A stretch of DNA of 51,451 nt from Eubacterium sp. (GTDB lineage Bacteria > Bacillota > Clostridia > Lachnospirales > Lachnospiraceae), in the NCBI GenBank assembly GCA_022769325.1, contig JALEKC010000140.1, positions 1 to 51,451 of the forward strand, read 5' to 3'. Below are positions 9,192 to 17,397 of the stretch, in pieces. The notes beneath the pieces were generated by a model that saw only the letters and a program-made list of their open reading frames with translations, was not told the DNA's origin and ran no database searches. How positions within the stretch are numbered: the stretch's first letter is position 1; each line of letters begins with the position of its first letter. Both the position numbers and the translations under genes were made by a program.

Positions 9192-9815
9192 TTAAAAAAT
9201 TACGCTCTTTGCCAACTCATCCGCCCGATCATTGTAGTAATCTCCTGAATGACCTGTTACTTTCACAAATTGTACTTCCAGACGGTCTTTAATCGAGTCG
9301 TAAAATTGTTTATATGCTCTCGTTCCCTCTTTATTGGTTTTCCATTCTCCCAGACACCAAGATGCAATCCCCTGATAATCATGAACAATTTTTATTTTCT
9401 TGATTCCCAATGCGATGGCATGTTCCATGGCAAGCTGTGAGCCAAGAATTTCCCCAGCCACATTTCTCATCTGGGCAAGTTCCTCATCTTTTCCTTTTTC
9501 TGCCATAGTTTCTTCCTGACCCTGGTACAAAAATACCACACCACAACTATAATCTCCCGTTGCCACATTAAAACTTCCATCCACATAAGCAACGGCACAA
9601 TTTTCCTCTGCCACTGCCTTCGTTTTTTCTTCCCTTGGGGAATCGTCATCCTGGGAACTTTCGCCTTCCACATACTGCTCTGCCTGTTCTAAGGTAGGAA
9701 AACTTTTATAAATGGCTCCGGAAAATCCCTCTGTCTGTGCCTTACAATCCTCCCACGTCAGATAAATCCCCGGAGTCTTTCCTTTCTTTACTGCATAATA
9801 TTTCTTTTTTGCCAT
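9192..9815 (-). CDS. rnhA: Ribonuclease H with N-terminal hybrid-binding domain
   Basis: Cleaves the RNA strand of RNA:DNA hybrids. The N-terminus (KKYYAVKKGKTPGIYLTWEDCKAQTEGFSGAIYKSFPT) is the small RNase H1 N-terminal domain also called the caulimovirus domain. The catalytic RNase H fold begins at AYVDGSFN (about residue 78) and carries the conserved acidic residues in E-I-LGSQLAMEHAI, VHDYQGIASW and DRADELAKS. The start ATG has AAAGGAG 7 nt upstream. The first 74 nt overlap the end of the RsuA-type gene in another frame, so translation of the two may be coupled. Probably the last gene of the four-gene operon. Confidence 0.93.
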   Translation of the reverse strand: MAKKKYYAVKKGKTPGIYLTWEDCKAQTEGFSGAIYKSFPTLEQAEQYVEGESSQDDDSPREEKTKAVAEENCAVAYVDGSFNVATGDYSCGVVFLYQGQEETMAEKGKDEELAQMRNVAGEILGSQLAMEHAIALGIKKIKIVHDYQGIASWCLGEWKTNKEGTRAYKQFYDSIKDRLEVQFVKVTGHSGDYYNDRADELAKSVIF

Positions 9816-10560
9816 TGGTCTGCTCCTTTAATTTCTCTATTTCCTGCTGGGTAAGCATGCGCCATTGCCCTTTTTCCAATGAATCATCCAAAGAAATCCC
9901 TGCCATCTCAACACGCTTGAGATAAACCACTTCTTTTCCCAATTGATGAAACATTCGCTTGACTTGATGATATTTCCCTTCGGTAATGGTAAGAAGGCAT
10001 TCTCTTTCCGATACAATTTCCATCTTTGCGGGCATGGTGCGTCTTTTTTCGCCAATATCCAGTCCCTCCGCCATTTTTACCACGTCCTCCCGGGTCACCG
10101 GGATATCCAGGCGCACCAGGTAAGTCTTTTCCACATGAAAACGTGGCGACAAAAGTCGATGGGCCAATGGACCGTCATTGGTGACAATCAAAAGACCTTC
10201 CGTATCTTTATCCAGTCTTCCCATGGGAAATAAGTCTTTGGCAAGATAGGCCGGCGGTTCGCCTTTTCCTGCAAAACCTCCACGAGAAATGGCATCCAAT
10301 ACCGTTTCCTCTCTGGCATCTTCCGTGGCAGAAACTAACCCCGCCGGCTTATGAAAAATAAGATACTGGTATTGGGATCCGCAGATTCGGTTTCCTTCCA
10401 GCTCAATTTCCTCATCTGCCACCACTTTAAATCCAGCATCTTTGATAATCACGCCGTTCACTCCAACAAGTCCGGCTGCCACTTTCTTTTTAATCTGACT
10501 TCTTGTCAGTTCGGTATGATCGGATAAAAACTTATCCAATCGAACTTTTTTCACTCCCAT
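9742..10560 (-). CDS. RsuA-family rRNA pseudouridine synthase
   Basis: Converts a uridine in rRNA to pseudouridine, most likely in 16S rRNA if it is a true RsuA. An S4 RNA-binding domain (VRLDKFLSDHTELTRSQIKKKV, residues 5-26) is followed by the catalytic motif PMGRLDKDTEGLLIVTNDG (about 116-134), whose Asp attacks the base. A KYHQVKRMFHQLG motif lies near residue 200. The last 25 or so residues (GKKEILCSKERK...) are hydrophilic, look unlike the fold, and are encoded over the start of rnhA. The ATG overlaps the end of the HD gene by 10 nt. RluB/E-type specificity cannot be excluded. Confidence 0.9.
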   Translation of the reverse strand: MGVKKVRLDKFLSDHTELTRSQIKKKVAAGLVGVNGVIIKDAGFKVVADEEIELEGNRICGSQYQYLIFHKPAGLVSATEDAREETVLDAISRGGFAGKGEPPAYLAKDLFPMGRLDKDTEGLLIVTNDGPLAHRLLSPRFHVEKTYLVRLDIPVTREDVVKMAEGLDIGEKRRTMPAKMEIVSERECLLTITEGKYHQVKRMFHQLGKEVVYLKRVEMAGISLDDSLEKGQWRMLTQQEIEKLKEQTNGKKEILCSKERKDSGDLSDVGGL

Positions 10561-11150
10561 GAATCCTCCTTTAAACGCCCTTTCTCCACATTGGGGCGAA
10601 TAAATGTCTCATAGGCATACTTCCAAAGCACTTCTGACCCCTCTGCCGTCTTCTCATTTCTTTGCAAGACCTGAGAGAGATGCACGCCATGCTCTTCCCA
10701 TGCTTTTCCATCCGTGGCCGCATTGAGCATAAGTGGTTGAATGTTGTCCATGGTTCTGGCAAATTTTGCCTCAGGCGTTTTTCTTTCTTCAAACTCTTCC
10801 CACAAATCCCGCAATTTCCGTCCCTGTTCTTCGGGAAGCAGGGAAAAAATACGGTCTGCGGCCTTTTCTTCCCTTTCCCTCTGGGTGGCCTTTCCGGTCT
10901 CATCATAGGCATAGGTGTCCCCCGCATCAATTTCCACCAAATCATGAATTAACAGCATGGATATGGTCCGCAATACATCAATCTCTTCATTGGCATATTC
11001 GCTCAAAAAGAGGGTCATAACTGCCATATGCCAGGCATGCTCCGCATCATTTTCCTTCCGCCTGGCCCCTGTCAGATAGGTCTGCCTACCGATTTTCTTT
11101 TCCTTATCAATTTCCCGAAAAAAAGCGAATTGCTTATCTAATCTATCCAA
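10551..11150 (-). CDS. HD-domain nucleotide phosphohydrolase (HD_3 / YfbR-like)
   Basis: Metal-dependent phosphohydrolase of the HD superfamily. Metal ligands are visible as NDAEHAWHMA and LLIHDLVEIDAGDTYAYD, with a later Asp in ARTMDNIQPLM, the arrangement of the HD_3/5'-deoxynucleotidase group. This group dephosphorylates nucleotides, but the substrate here is not shown. The track gives a TTG start at 11180 inside the upstream gene. A second TTG at 11150 has GGGAG 8 nt upstream and overlaps the upstream stop, so I prefer it (199 residues). Its stop overlaps the ATG of the pseudouridine synthase. Confidence 0.82.
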   Translation of the reverse strand: MDRLDKQFAFFREIDKEKKIGRQTYLTGARRKENDAEHAWHMAVMTLFLSEYANEEIDVLRTISMLLIHDLVEIDAGDTYAYDETGKATQREREEKAADRIFSLLPEEQGRKLRDLWEEFEERKTPEAKFARTMDNIQPLMLNAATDGKAWEEHGVHLSQVLQRNEKTAEGSEVLWKYAYETFIRPNVEKGRLKEDSWE

Positions 11151-11967
11151 TGGATTTTCTCCCTTTCTGACTCTTTGCAAGGATTTTTCTAGGATCTATC
11201 TCAATTTCGTCGGTTTTAAACCAGTTCCACACAATGGTGCCGCAAATCAGTGCCAAAATGGTAAGAACCACGAGAACAATCACTTTTTGCAGGATTCCCT
11301 CCGGGATCAGATTGACACACAATTGATTGAAGAGCATGATGACTTCATATGCAATTCCACCATAAATCCAAGCATGATGAACTTTTTTCTCTTCATAAAA
11401 TTTTGCCATAATCAACGTAATTGCCATAATGACAACAAACATCAGAATACATTTGTAAGTTCCCTCCAACATAGAGGAAATGGTGCTTGATTTCACTGCT
11501 TCCATGTAATCGGTCTTTTTGGTTACTTCCCCCATATTGAGACGAATGGATGCATAGGCACTGTAAAAGTAGGACTGTACCAATTCAAGAGCCACCTTTC
11601 CCAAAGCAAATCCAACTCCAACAACAGCGCTCCGATAAATGGAACGCTTCTTTTCATTGGTCAGATAAATGCCCCAGTACAGCGCTGCAATAGTAAAGGC
11701 AGTACTCAAAAAGGTAAGACCGATGGAGAGCCCCACTCTTCCTATCCCATTTGCACTTTTAAATACGGCTCCCACCAGATAGAGGGCAAGAAAAGAAAAA
11801 ATCAAATATTGCCATATAAAACCAAGGAATCCATAACCGAGAGCCCCCGGTAAACCGGTCTCCAGCTTGCTCGAGCGCTTATGTATCTTCCAATAAGCAA
11901 CTCCCAGAACAAAAAGTGCAATCAACGGACATACTATCATACAAATAATGTTTATCGTTGGAATCAT
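11143..11967 (-). CDS. YhfC-family intramembrane protein
   Basis: Polytopic membrane protein of 274 residues with about seven hydrophobic spans (e.g. IICMIVCPLIALFVLGVAYW, GFIWQYLIFSFLALYLVGAVF, VIVLVVLTILALICGTIVW). Composition and layout match the YhfC family, usually annotated as putative intramembrane metalloproteases. The motif region GFALGKVALELVQSY (about 125-140) is where the family carries conserved Gly and Glu residues. No substrate is known. It is the first gene of the operon with the HD hydrolase, pseudouridine synthase and RNase H, driven by a near-consensus promoter. Confidence 0.7.
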   Translation of the reverse strand: MIPTINIICMIVCPLIALFVLGVAYWKIHKRSSKLETGLPGALGYGFLGFIWQYLIFSFLALYLVGAVFKSANGIGRVGLSIGLTFLSTAFTIAALYWGIYLTNEKKRSIYRSAVVGVGFALGKVALELVQSYFYSAYASIRLNMGEVTKKTDYMEAVKSSTISSMLEGTYKCILMFVVIMAITLIMAKFYEEKKVHHAWIYGGIAYEVIMLFNQLCVNLIPEGILQKVIVLVVLTILALICGTIVWNWFKTDEIEIDPRKILAKSQKGRKSIG

Positions 11968-12005
11968 AATCTAAACCCAGCCTTTCGAAATCATTTATAA
12001 AGACC

Positions 12006-12034
12006 ATTATAGTTTATTTATTTCCATAAGTCAA
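12006..12034 (-). promoter_or_regulatory. Sigma-A promoter of the yhfC-HD-rsuA-rnhA operon
   Basis: TTGACT (12029-12034) and TATAAT (12006-12011) with 17-bp spacing lie about 40 bp upstream of the first gene. Confidence 0.8.
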
Positions 12035-12052
12035 TTGCCAGTTGGAAGTCGC

Positions 12053-12658
12053 TTATTCCATGATTTCCTGGGATTTAATAATGGCAGGAATGAGCTGATG
12101 CAACTCTTCTTTGAGTTCCTCTAACCCCACCGGCACACCATGCAAAATCACATTATAGCAGGTAGAATTAATCAATTCCACAATCATGTAAATCATCAGT
12201 TCATGGTTTTTGAATTTGCGCCCGGAACTGGCAATTAATTCGGTATACCAGTCATAGAAACTTTTGGACACCTCGTTTTCGCCTTCCAACAAAACTTTAT
12301 GAAACACTCCCCATTGCAGATTTTTGGAAATGAATTCCAGTAAAGACTTGTTTTGATTGAGGTGGTCGATTATAATATCCGAGACACATATCACCGTATC
12401 TTCCAGAGAAGAAAAAGTCTTCCTATTCATTTGTTCATACGCAATGGAAAATAACTCCCCCGCTTTCTCGGTAATCAGCGTAATGCGTATATCATATTTA
12501 TCTTTGAAATACAAGTAAAAGGTTCCCTTTGCCATATTGGCTTTTTTGACAATATCGGAAATAGATGTGTCAAATACCCCTTTCGAGGTAAATAACTCGT
12601 AAGCCGCATGGAGTAAATCCTCACGCTTTTTTTTCTTTTTTTCATCGAGTCTTCCCAT
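12053..12658 (-). CDS. TetR/AcrR-family transcriptional regulator
   Basis: DNA-binding repressor of 201 residues. The N-terminal helix-turn-helix reads AAYELFTSKGVFDTSISDIVKKANMAKGTFYLYFKDK (about 17-53), a textbook TetR signature. The variable C-terminal helical domain would bind a ligand or sense membrane stress. It is the third gene on the same strand after the MMPL exporter and the secreted coiled-coil protein. Two TGACC-N3-GGTCA palindromes at the promoter of that operon are its obvious candidate operators, which would make the operon autoregulated. The inducer is unknown. Confidence 0.9.
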   Translation of the reverse strand: MGRLDEKKKKKREDLLHAAYELFTSKGVFDTSISDIVKKANMAKGTFYLYFKDKYDIRITLITEKAGELFSIAYEQMNRKTFSSLEDTVICVSDIIIDHLNQNKSLLEFISKNLQWGVFHKVLLEGENEVSKSFYDWYTELIASSGRKFKNHELMIYMIVELINSTCYNVILHGVPVGLEELKEELHQLIPAIIKSQEIME

Positions 12659-12705
12659 TTGCCCACATCCTTTCCATAAATGTTTTGTTTTTATAGTGCC
12701 TGTTT

Positions 12706-14700
12706 TTACTCTTCATCCTCTTTTTTTACTTCCGCTGTCTCAATGACAAATTTTACATTTCCATCCATACCCTCAGAAATACCGGAGAAGTTTGTATAAT
12801 CTTTGGACATATCAACCAGTTTTTCCAAACGATTCTTCATGGTCTTCATATCCTCTTCATATACCTGATTTAATTTTTGAATGCCCTCACGGTCAAATCT
12901 ATTCATTCCTTCGTATAAATCATCGGCACCTTTCTGCAATTTCGTGATACCCTCTGCCACTTTTCCTGTGGCTGTATGAAGTTGACTACTTCCTTTTTTC
13001 AATTTTCCGGCACCCTGAATCAATTCTTTGCTTCCTGATTTTACCGATTTGCTTGCTTTCAAAATTTTCTTGGCACCTGCTAAAAGTTTACGATCATTAC
13101 TGCTAAGAGTCTTGCTTCCCTCACTTAGTTTTTTTACATTTGCTGTAAGGGTACCAATACTTGATGTCATTTTTTGGTCAGCACTTCGAAGAGCCGAAGA
13201 ATTTTGGGAAATTTCCTGGGCTCCACTTAATACTTTTTTGATACCGGCTGACACCTGGCTTGCACCGGTTTTCAATTGACTTTCCGCATTGGTTGCTGTC
13301 ACAAGGGCACCCACACTGGCTTTCTGTCCCTGATACAATTCTTCCAATTTTTGTACATAAGCAAGAATGGTTGCTTTTTGTGTAGAATCTTCAATTTGTG
13401 CTGCTTGAGCTTTCAAACCGTCCGCAATTAATTTGTAATTGTCATAAGAACTTTCCAACGTCCCCAAATTTTCATTCAGTGTTCCAATGCCCCCGATGAC
13501 AGCATCGGCACCGGAAGTCAGCTGATTGGCTGTAGTTGGTTCTGCCAGGGTGTCTACTCCTTTTGTATAAGCCTGAATTCCATCGGAAAATTCTTTATAG
13601 GAAGAAGGCATATTTTTTACTGCCTCATATAATTTCTGATTGCCCTCTGTCACCTGTTTTGCACCATTGACATAACTTTGCGTTCCCTTAGCCAAAGAAT
13701 CTACGCCGTCGGTATATTCCTTGACACCTTTTTGTAATGTTTCTCCTCCTTTCGCCAATTTTTTTATGCCTTTGTTTAGTTCTTTTTCTCCATCCTGATA
13801 GTCCTCAAATTTATCCTCTAATTCTCCCATTTTTTCAGATAATTTCTGGGAGCCCTGAACCAAGTCGTCGGAAGAATCCACCAATTTTTTCAAATTATCT
13901 TCTAAGTCATCCAAATCATCGATATCATCCAATTCCAAATCACTCAACATACTGGCACTTGCAAAGGTGAAGGTGTTTCCAATGGAAAAATCTGTCACCT
14001 CCGCTGTTATGGTAAATCCATCGGGAATTTTATCCGCATCTTCTCCTTCCAAATCAAGGCTTTCTGACATACCAGGCATACCAAAGCCAACTACAATACT
14101 GTTGGAACCTTCATTGATCATTTTACCATGTTCCACTTCTACATTGGTAAATTTATCATCGGGAAGAATGACTCCGGTTGCCATAACAAAAGGTGTATAC
14201 ATCTCCTGTTCTTCTCCCTCAATTGTCTGAGTCGTTTTGGAATAATTGCGATAGGTTACCTTCATCGTCAGCTTACCGCTTTTTCCCAGCAAGTCTTTGG
14301 CAGATATTTCCTTTCCATCCAGTTCATACTGAATTTCCACACCCACAGGGAGCTCTTTATCTGTCGTTCCCTGATAATAAATATCCTCAGAACCCGCATT
14401 CCATTTTACTATATCTCCCTCCTGGGTAAAGGTCTCCTCGCCTTTCACATTCTGGATGTCTTTCAATTCCGTTTCATCCTGGAGAGTACCCTGTATCCCG
14501 GCATTTTTCAGCCAATTGGATACTGTAATTTTGGTTGTCGCACCGCTCTCATCTGCATTTACAAAGACAGATTCATCTTTTGATATTTTTTGTGCTGCTG
14601 CATAAGTTCCATTGGAAACCACCAGACTTGTCACCAATAATCCGGATATTAATGTTTTACTGATACGATTTATTTTTCGATTTCGATTCATAATATTCAT
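12706..14700 (-). CDS. Secreted YhgE-like coiled-coil protein, exporter partner
   Basis: Large extracytoplasmic protein (664 residues) with an N-terminal signal segment (ISKTLISGLLVTSLVVSNGTYAAA), a beta-rich domain to about residue 250, and a long alpha-helical region (about 255-640) built of repeated Gly-containing heptad-like units such as ELNKGIKKLAKGGETLQKGV. This repeat style is that of YhgE/Pip-type proteins that accompany MMPL/RND exporters in Firmicutes. Unlike classical YhgE proteins it has no C-terminal membrane spans. It starts 10 bp after the MMPL gene, so both are cotranscribed. I infer that it is an exterior adaptor of the pump; no experiment shows this. An acidic stretch (DLELDDIDDLDDLEDNL) precedes the helical part. 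Confidence 0.72.
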   Translation of the reverse strand: MNIMNRNRKINRISKTLISGLLVTSLVVSNGTYAAAQKISKDESVFVNADESGATTKITVSNWLKNAGIQGTLQDETELKDIQNVKGEETFTQEGDIVKWNAGSEDIYYQGTTDKELPVGVEIQYELDGKEISAKDLLGKSGKLTMKVTYRNYSKTTQTIEGEEQEMYTPFVMATGVILPDDKFTNVEVEHGKMINEGSNSIVVGFGMPGMSESLDLEGEDADKIPDGFTITAEVTDFSIGNTFTFASASMLSDLELDDIDDLDDLEDNLKKLVDSSDDLVQGSQKLSEKMGELEDKFEDYQDGEKELNKGIKKLAKGGETLQKGVKEYTDGVDSLAKGTQSYVNGAKQVTEGNQKLYEAVKNMPSSYKEFSDGIQAYTKGVDTLAEPTTANQLTSGADAVIGGIGTLNENLGTLESSYDNYKLIADGLKAQAAQIEDSTQKATILAYVQKLEELYQGQKASVGALVTATNAESQLKTGASQVSAGIKKVLSGAQEISQNSSALRSADQKMTSSIGTLTANVKKLSEGSKTLSSNDRKLLAGAKKILKASKSVKSGSKELIQGAGKLKKGSSQLHTATGKVAEGITKLQKGADDLYEGMNRFDREGIQKLNQVYEEDMKTMKNRLEKLVDMSKDYTNFSGISEGMDGNVKFVIETAEVKKEDEE

Positions 14701-14710
14701 CCTTTCTTTT

Positions 14711-16786
14711 TCAATAATTGATTTTTCGCATATCCCATGTGGTCTTGCATATCACTTTATCAAAGAGATAAAGCATGGCAGGTAATACTAAAATCACGCT
14801 GATGGTACTGATTACGGCACCTCTTGAAAGCAGGGTACAAATGGCATTGATCATATCAATGCTGGAATATGCAGATACCCCAAAGGTTACGGCAAAGAAA
14901 CTGAGTCCGCTGATGATAATAGATTTCATCGATGCCTTATGGGCAATCTCAATGGATTCTTTTTTTCCTTTTTGATTGATAACTCGTTCTTTGTGATACC
15001 TGGTTGTCATCAGAATGGCATAATCTACCGTTGCCCCCAATTGAATGGTTCCAATGACGATACTTGCCACGAAGGGTAGTTCCGTTCCACTGTAATAAGG
15101 AATGGACATATTCAGGAAAATGGCAAATTCTATGACACTGACCAAAATAACCGGCAGAGAAATGGATTTAAATGTCAATAAAATAATAAGGAATATCGCT
15201 CCAATGGACATATAATTTACTCTTGCCAAATCAATATCGGTAACATCTTCAAGGTCCTTTGTCAATGGTGCCTCTCCGATTACCATAGAATCTTTACTAT
15301 ATTTTTTCACAATGTCATGAATGGATGCAATCTGAGCATTTACCTCATCTGTTGCGGTCTTATAATCCGAGCAAATAAACTGCAATTCCCAATTGTCACT
15401 TTTTAACATATCTTTGTATTTGCTTGGAATCATATCATCCGGCACGCTGGCTCCTACGATAGAATTCATCCCCAGCATCCATTTGACACCATCTACTTTT
15501 TCTATCTCTGTTTTCATATCATTTTTTTCTTTATTCGTCAAACCATTTTTCAAGAGAAGAACATGCATATTGTTCATATTAAACTTCTCTTCCAATTTTT
15601 TATTGGCAATGGCCGAATCCAGTGTCTGCGGCAGTGCCTGGTCCAGATTGTAATATACCTTTACATGATTGTTACCATACAAAGCCGGAACAAACAAAAT
15701 CACAAACAAAATCAATGGAAGGATTCGATGCTTGGTTATAAAGGTGCTTGCTTTATGAAAATCAGGAAAGATGGCACGATGGGTCGTCTTATCAATCCAT
15801 TTATCAAAAAACAAAATCAATGCCGGCAGTAACGTAATACAAACAACAACACCGATTATTACGCCTTTCGCCATAACAATTCCCAAGTCTCTTCCCAAAG
15901 CAAAGGTCATGAAACATAGGGCTGCAAATCCTGCAACTGTGGTAATGGAACTTCCCACAACAGATTTGAAAGTGTTTCCAATGGCATGAGCCATGGCACG
16001 TTCTTTGTCATTATCAAATCTCTCTTTATTGGCCTGATAGCTTTCCAAAAGGAAAATGGAATAATCCATGGTCACACCAAGCTGAAGAACAGCGGTCAAA
16101 GCTTGTGTGATATAGGATATTTCTCCGAAAAATATATTGGTTCCCATGTTATATAGTATCGCGAGTCCGATACATATAAGAAATAAAACCGGTGTCACAA
16201 TGGACTCCATGGTAAGAAGCAAAACCAGCAGTGCAAGGACCGCTGCGATGACAATATATATTGGAAGTTCTGCCTGCACCAGATTTTTAATATCCGTTAC
16301 AATTCCGGACATTCCACTGATAAAAGCTTGATCTTTTACCTCTTTTCTCATTTCGGTAACCGCCTGCATGGTATCATCCGAGGAAGTGGTATTATCAAAT
16401 AACGCAATCATCATAGTGGCATTTCCATTAAACAATGCTTCTTTCAATTCATTGGGAAGCATATCCGTGGGCAGCGAAATATCTGCAACGCTGTCATACC
16501 AAATAATTTTTTCAACATGTTCTACCTTCTCAAGTTTTTCTTTTAAGGCAACCACATCTTTATTTTCCATATTTTCCACTACCACCATGGAAAAGGCTCC
16601 CATACCAAACTCATCCACCATAACATTCTGTCCGGATACTGTCTCCAATGAATCCGGCAGATAACTAAGTACATCGTAATTGATTCTTGTTTTTATCATA
16701 CCAATCATGGACGGAATGATAAGAAGAACACCGAGTAGAAGAATGATTAATTTGTGCTTCGTAATAAATTTTCCAAACTTAACCAT
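14711..16786 (-). CDS. MMPL/RND-family exporter
   Basis: Proton-driven membrane exporter of 691 residues made of two similar halves. Each half has one N-terminal span, an extracellular porter loop, and a cluster of five spans (about 175-330 and 510-670). The polar motifs LQLGVTMDYSIFLLESYQ and IQLGATVDYAILMTTRYH, with the conserved Asp-Tyr of the proton relay, are seen once in each half. This is the MMPL/YdfJ layout. Such pumps export lipids, peptides or hydrophobic drugs; the substrate is not readable here. It is the first gene of the tetR-containing operon, and expression is probably controlled by the flanking operators. Start ATG at 16786. Confidence 0.9.
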   Translation of the reverse strand: MVKFGKFITKHKLIILLLGVLLIIPSMIGMIKTRINYDVLSYLPDSLETVSGQNVMVDEFGMGAFSMVVVENMENKDVVALKEKLEKVEHVEKIIWYDSVADISLPTDMLPNELKEALFNGNATMMIALFDNTTSSDDTMQAVTEMRKEVKDQAFISGMSGIVTDIKNLVQAELPIYIVIAAVLALLVLLLTMESIVTPVLFLICIGLAILYNMGTNIFFGEISYITQALTAVLQLGVTMDYSIFLLESYQANKERFDNDKERAMAHAIGNTFKSVVGSSITTVAGFAALCFMTFALGRDLGIVMAKGVIIGVVVCITLLPALILFFDKWIDKTTHRAIFPDFHKASTFITKHRILPLILFVILFVPALYGNNHVKVYYNLDQALPQTLDSAIANKKLEEKFNMNNMHVLLLKNGLTNKEKNDMKTEIEKVDGVKWMLGMNSIVGASVPDDMIPSKYKDMLKSDNWELQFICSDYKTATDEVNAQIASIHDIVKKYSKDSMVIGEAPLTKDLEDVTDIDLARVNYMSIGAIFLIILLTFKSISLPVILVSVIEFAIFLNMSIPYYSGTELPFVASIVIGTIQLGATVDYAILMTTRYHKERVINQKGKKESIEIAHKASMKSIIISGLSFFAVTFGVSAYSSIDMINAICTLLSRGAVISTISVILVLPAMLYLFDKVICKTTWDMRKINY

Positions 16787-16824
16787 CTGTTAATAGCCTC
16801 CTTTTTGATAAATTTTATCAAAAA

Positions 16825-16837
16825 TGACCAACGGTCA
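16825..16837. promoter_or_regulatory. TetR-type operator 1
   Basis: Perfect palindrome TGACC-AAC-GGTCA just downstream of the TATAAT of the exporter operon, so a bound repressor would block initiation. Confidence 0.78.
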
Positions 16838-16846
16838 TTTGATTAA

Positions 16847-16852
16847 ATTATA
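16847..16852 (-). promoter_or_regulatory. -10 box of the exporter-tetR operon
   Basis: A perfect TATAAT sits between the two operators. The -35 position falls within operator 2 (GGTCAT at 17-bp spacing). An A-rich tract lies upstream on the minus strand (16884-16920) and could act as an UP element. Confidence 0.65.
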
Positions 16853-16870
16853 TGTAGTCTACCACAAAAA

Positions 16871-16883
16871 TGACCATTGGTCA
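16871..16883. promoter_or_regulatory. TetR-type operator 2
   Basis: Perfect palindrome TGACC-ATT-GGTCA with the same half-sites as operator 1, its centre 46 bp away, overlapping the -35 region. Two copies with identical 5-bp arms around a 3-bp centre are unlikely by chance. Confidence 0.78.
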
Positions 16884-16926
16884 ACTATTTTTTTGTTTTT
16901 TTTGAGGTTTTTTTCGTTTTGTATGT

Positions 16927-17081
16927 GGAGGGTACACACTCCTTCATTCCGGGCTTGTGCTCGAGTAGGCTACCACCTACTCGCTTTCGCACTCGAACAT
17001 TCCGCACTTCCGTGCTTCATGTTCTTGCGCCCGACAAATACCTTTTCGTGCAAGCACGACGGTGTTTGTCGGGCTTGTGCT
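16927..17081 (-). ncRNA. Candidate structured RNA or repeated palindromic element
   Basis: About 155 nt made almost entirely of hairpins: 17029-17074 (10-bp outer stem GCCCGACAAA/TTTGTCGGGC with an inner CGTGC-TT-GCACG stem), 16995-17024 (GAACAT and GCAC stems, GGAA loop, symmetric GAA/GGA internal loop), 16962-16983 (8-bp stem CGAGTAGG) and 16927-16942. Read on the minus strand the loops are GNRA-like (GGAA, and a GCGAAAGC segment) and the internal loop is purine-rich, which favours that strand as the RNA. The 11-mer GGGCTTGTGCT (plus strand) occurs at both ends. No known family is recognised and no clear promoter is seen. Confidence 0.4.
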
Positions 17082-17088
17082 ACAAAAA
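17047..17088 (-). repeat. Dispersed repeat, copy 1 (downstream of the pflBA terminator)
   Basis: A segment of about 42 nt that closely matches 44556-44597 in the same orientation, including the T-tract, GTAGCACAA, CCGACAA and the small palindrome GTGC-TT-GCAC. Both copies begin immediately at the T-tract of a minus-strand terminator. Confidence 0.7.
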
Positions 17089-17118
17089 AGGACGAGGCCT
17101 AAACAGGCATCCGTCCTT
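17084..17118 (-). terminator. Rho-independent terminator of pflB-pflA
   Basis: AAGGACG/CGTCCTT stem with an inner GCCT/AGGC stem, followed on the minus strand by six T. It lies about 330 nt beyond the pflA stop, so the message would carry the entire hairpin array as a 3' UTR. Confidence 0.8.
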
Positions 17119-17142
17119 AAATTGCTATATTATTTTTCCTCC

Positions 17143-17397
17143 TTACAGACCGGGCGCCCCTTTTCCGGTCTCAGGTCTGTAATCTTCTTTTCCTCCTTAC
17201 AGACCGGCACCCTTTTTTCCGGCCTCAGGTCTGTAATCTTCTTTTCCTCCTTACAGACCGGGCGCCCCTTTTCTGGTCCCAGGTCTGTAATCTTCTTTTC
17301 CGCTTTACAGACCGGCGCCCCTTTTCCGGTCCCAGGTCTGTAATCTTCTTTTCCTCCTTACAGACCGGGCGCCCTTTTTCCGGCCTCAGGTCTGTAA
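17143..17397 (-). repeat. Tandem array of five 54-bp hairpin units
   Basis: Units begin at 17143, 17197, 17251, 17305 and 17358 (spacing 54, 54, 54, 53). Each has a conserved 9-bp inverted repeat TTACAGACC/GGTCTGTAA around a variable GC-rich centre. Between units is a 14-nt pyrimidine spacer (TCTTCTTTTCCTCC on plus). Inner GACCGG/CCGGTC sequences allow an alternative, mutually exclusive pairing. A degenerate partial unit (CACAGACCTGGGA on minus) precedes the array. It sits between the pflA stop and the terminator. Confidence 0.9.

Noticed and set aside
16995-17024. SRP (4.5S/scRNA) RNA because of the GGAA loop
   Set aside because: The internal loop (GAA/GGA) does not match the SRP helix 8 signature, and the rest of the RNA is missing.
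17143-17397. CRISPR array
   Set aside because: The intervals between repeats are identical 14-nt spacers rather than unique sequences, the units have a strong internal palindrome of 40 nt, and no cas genes are present.
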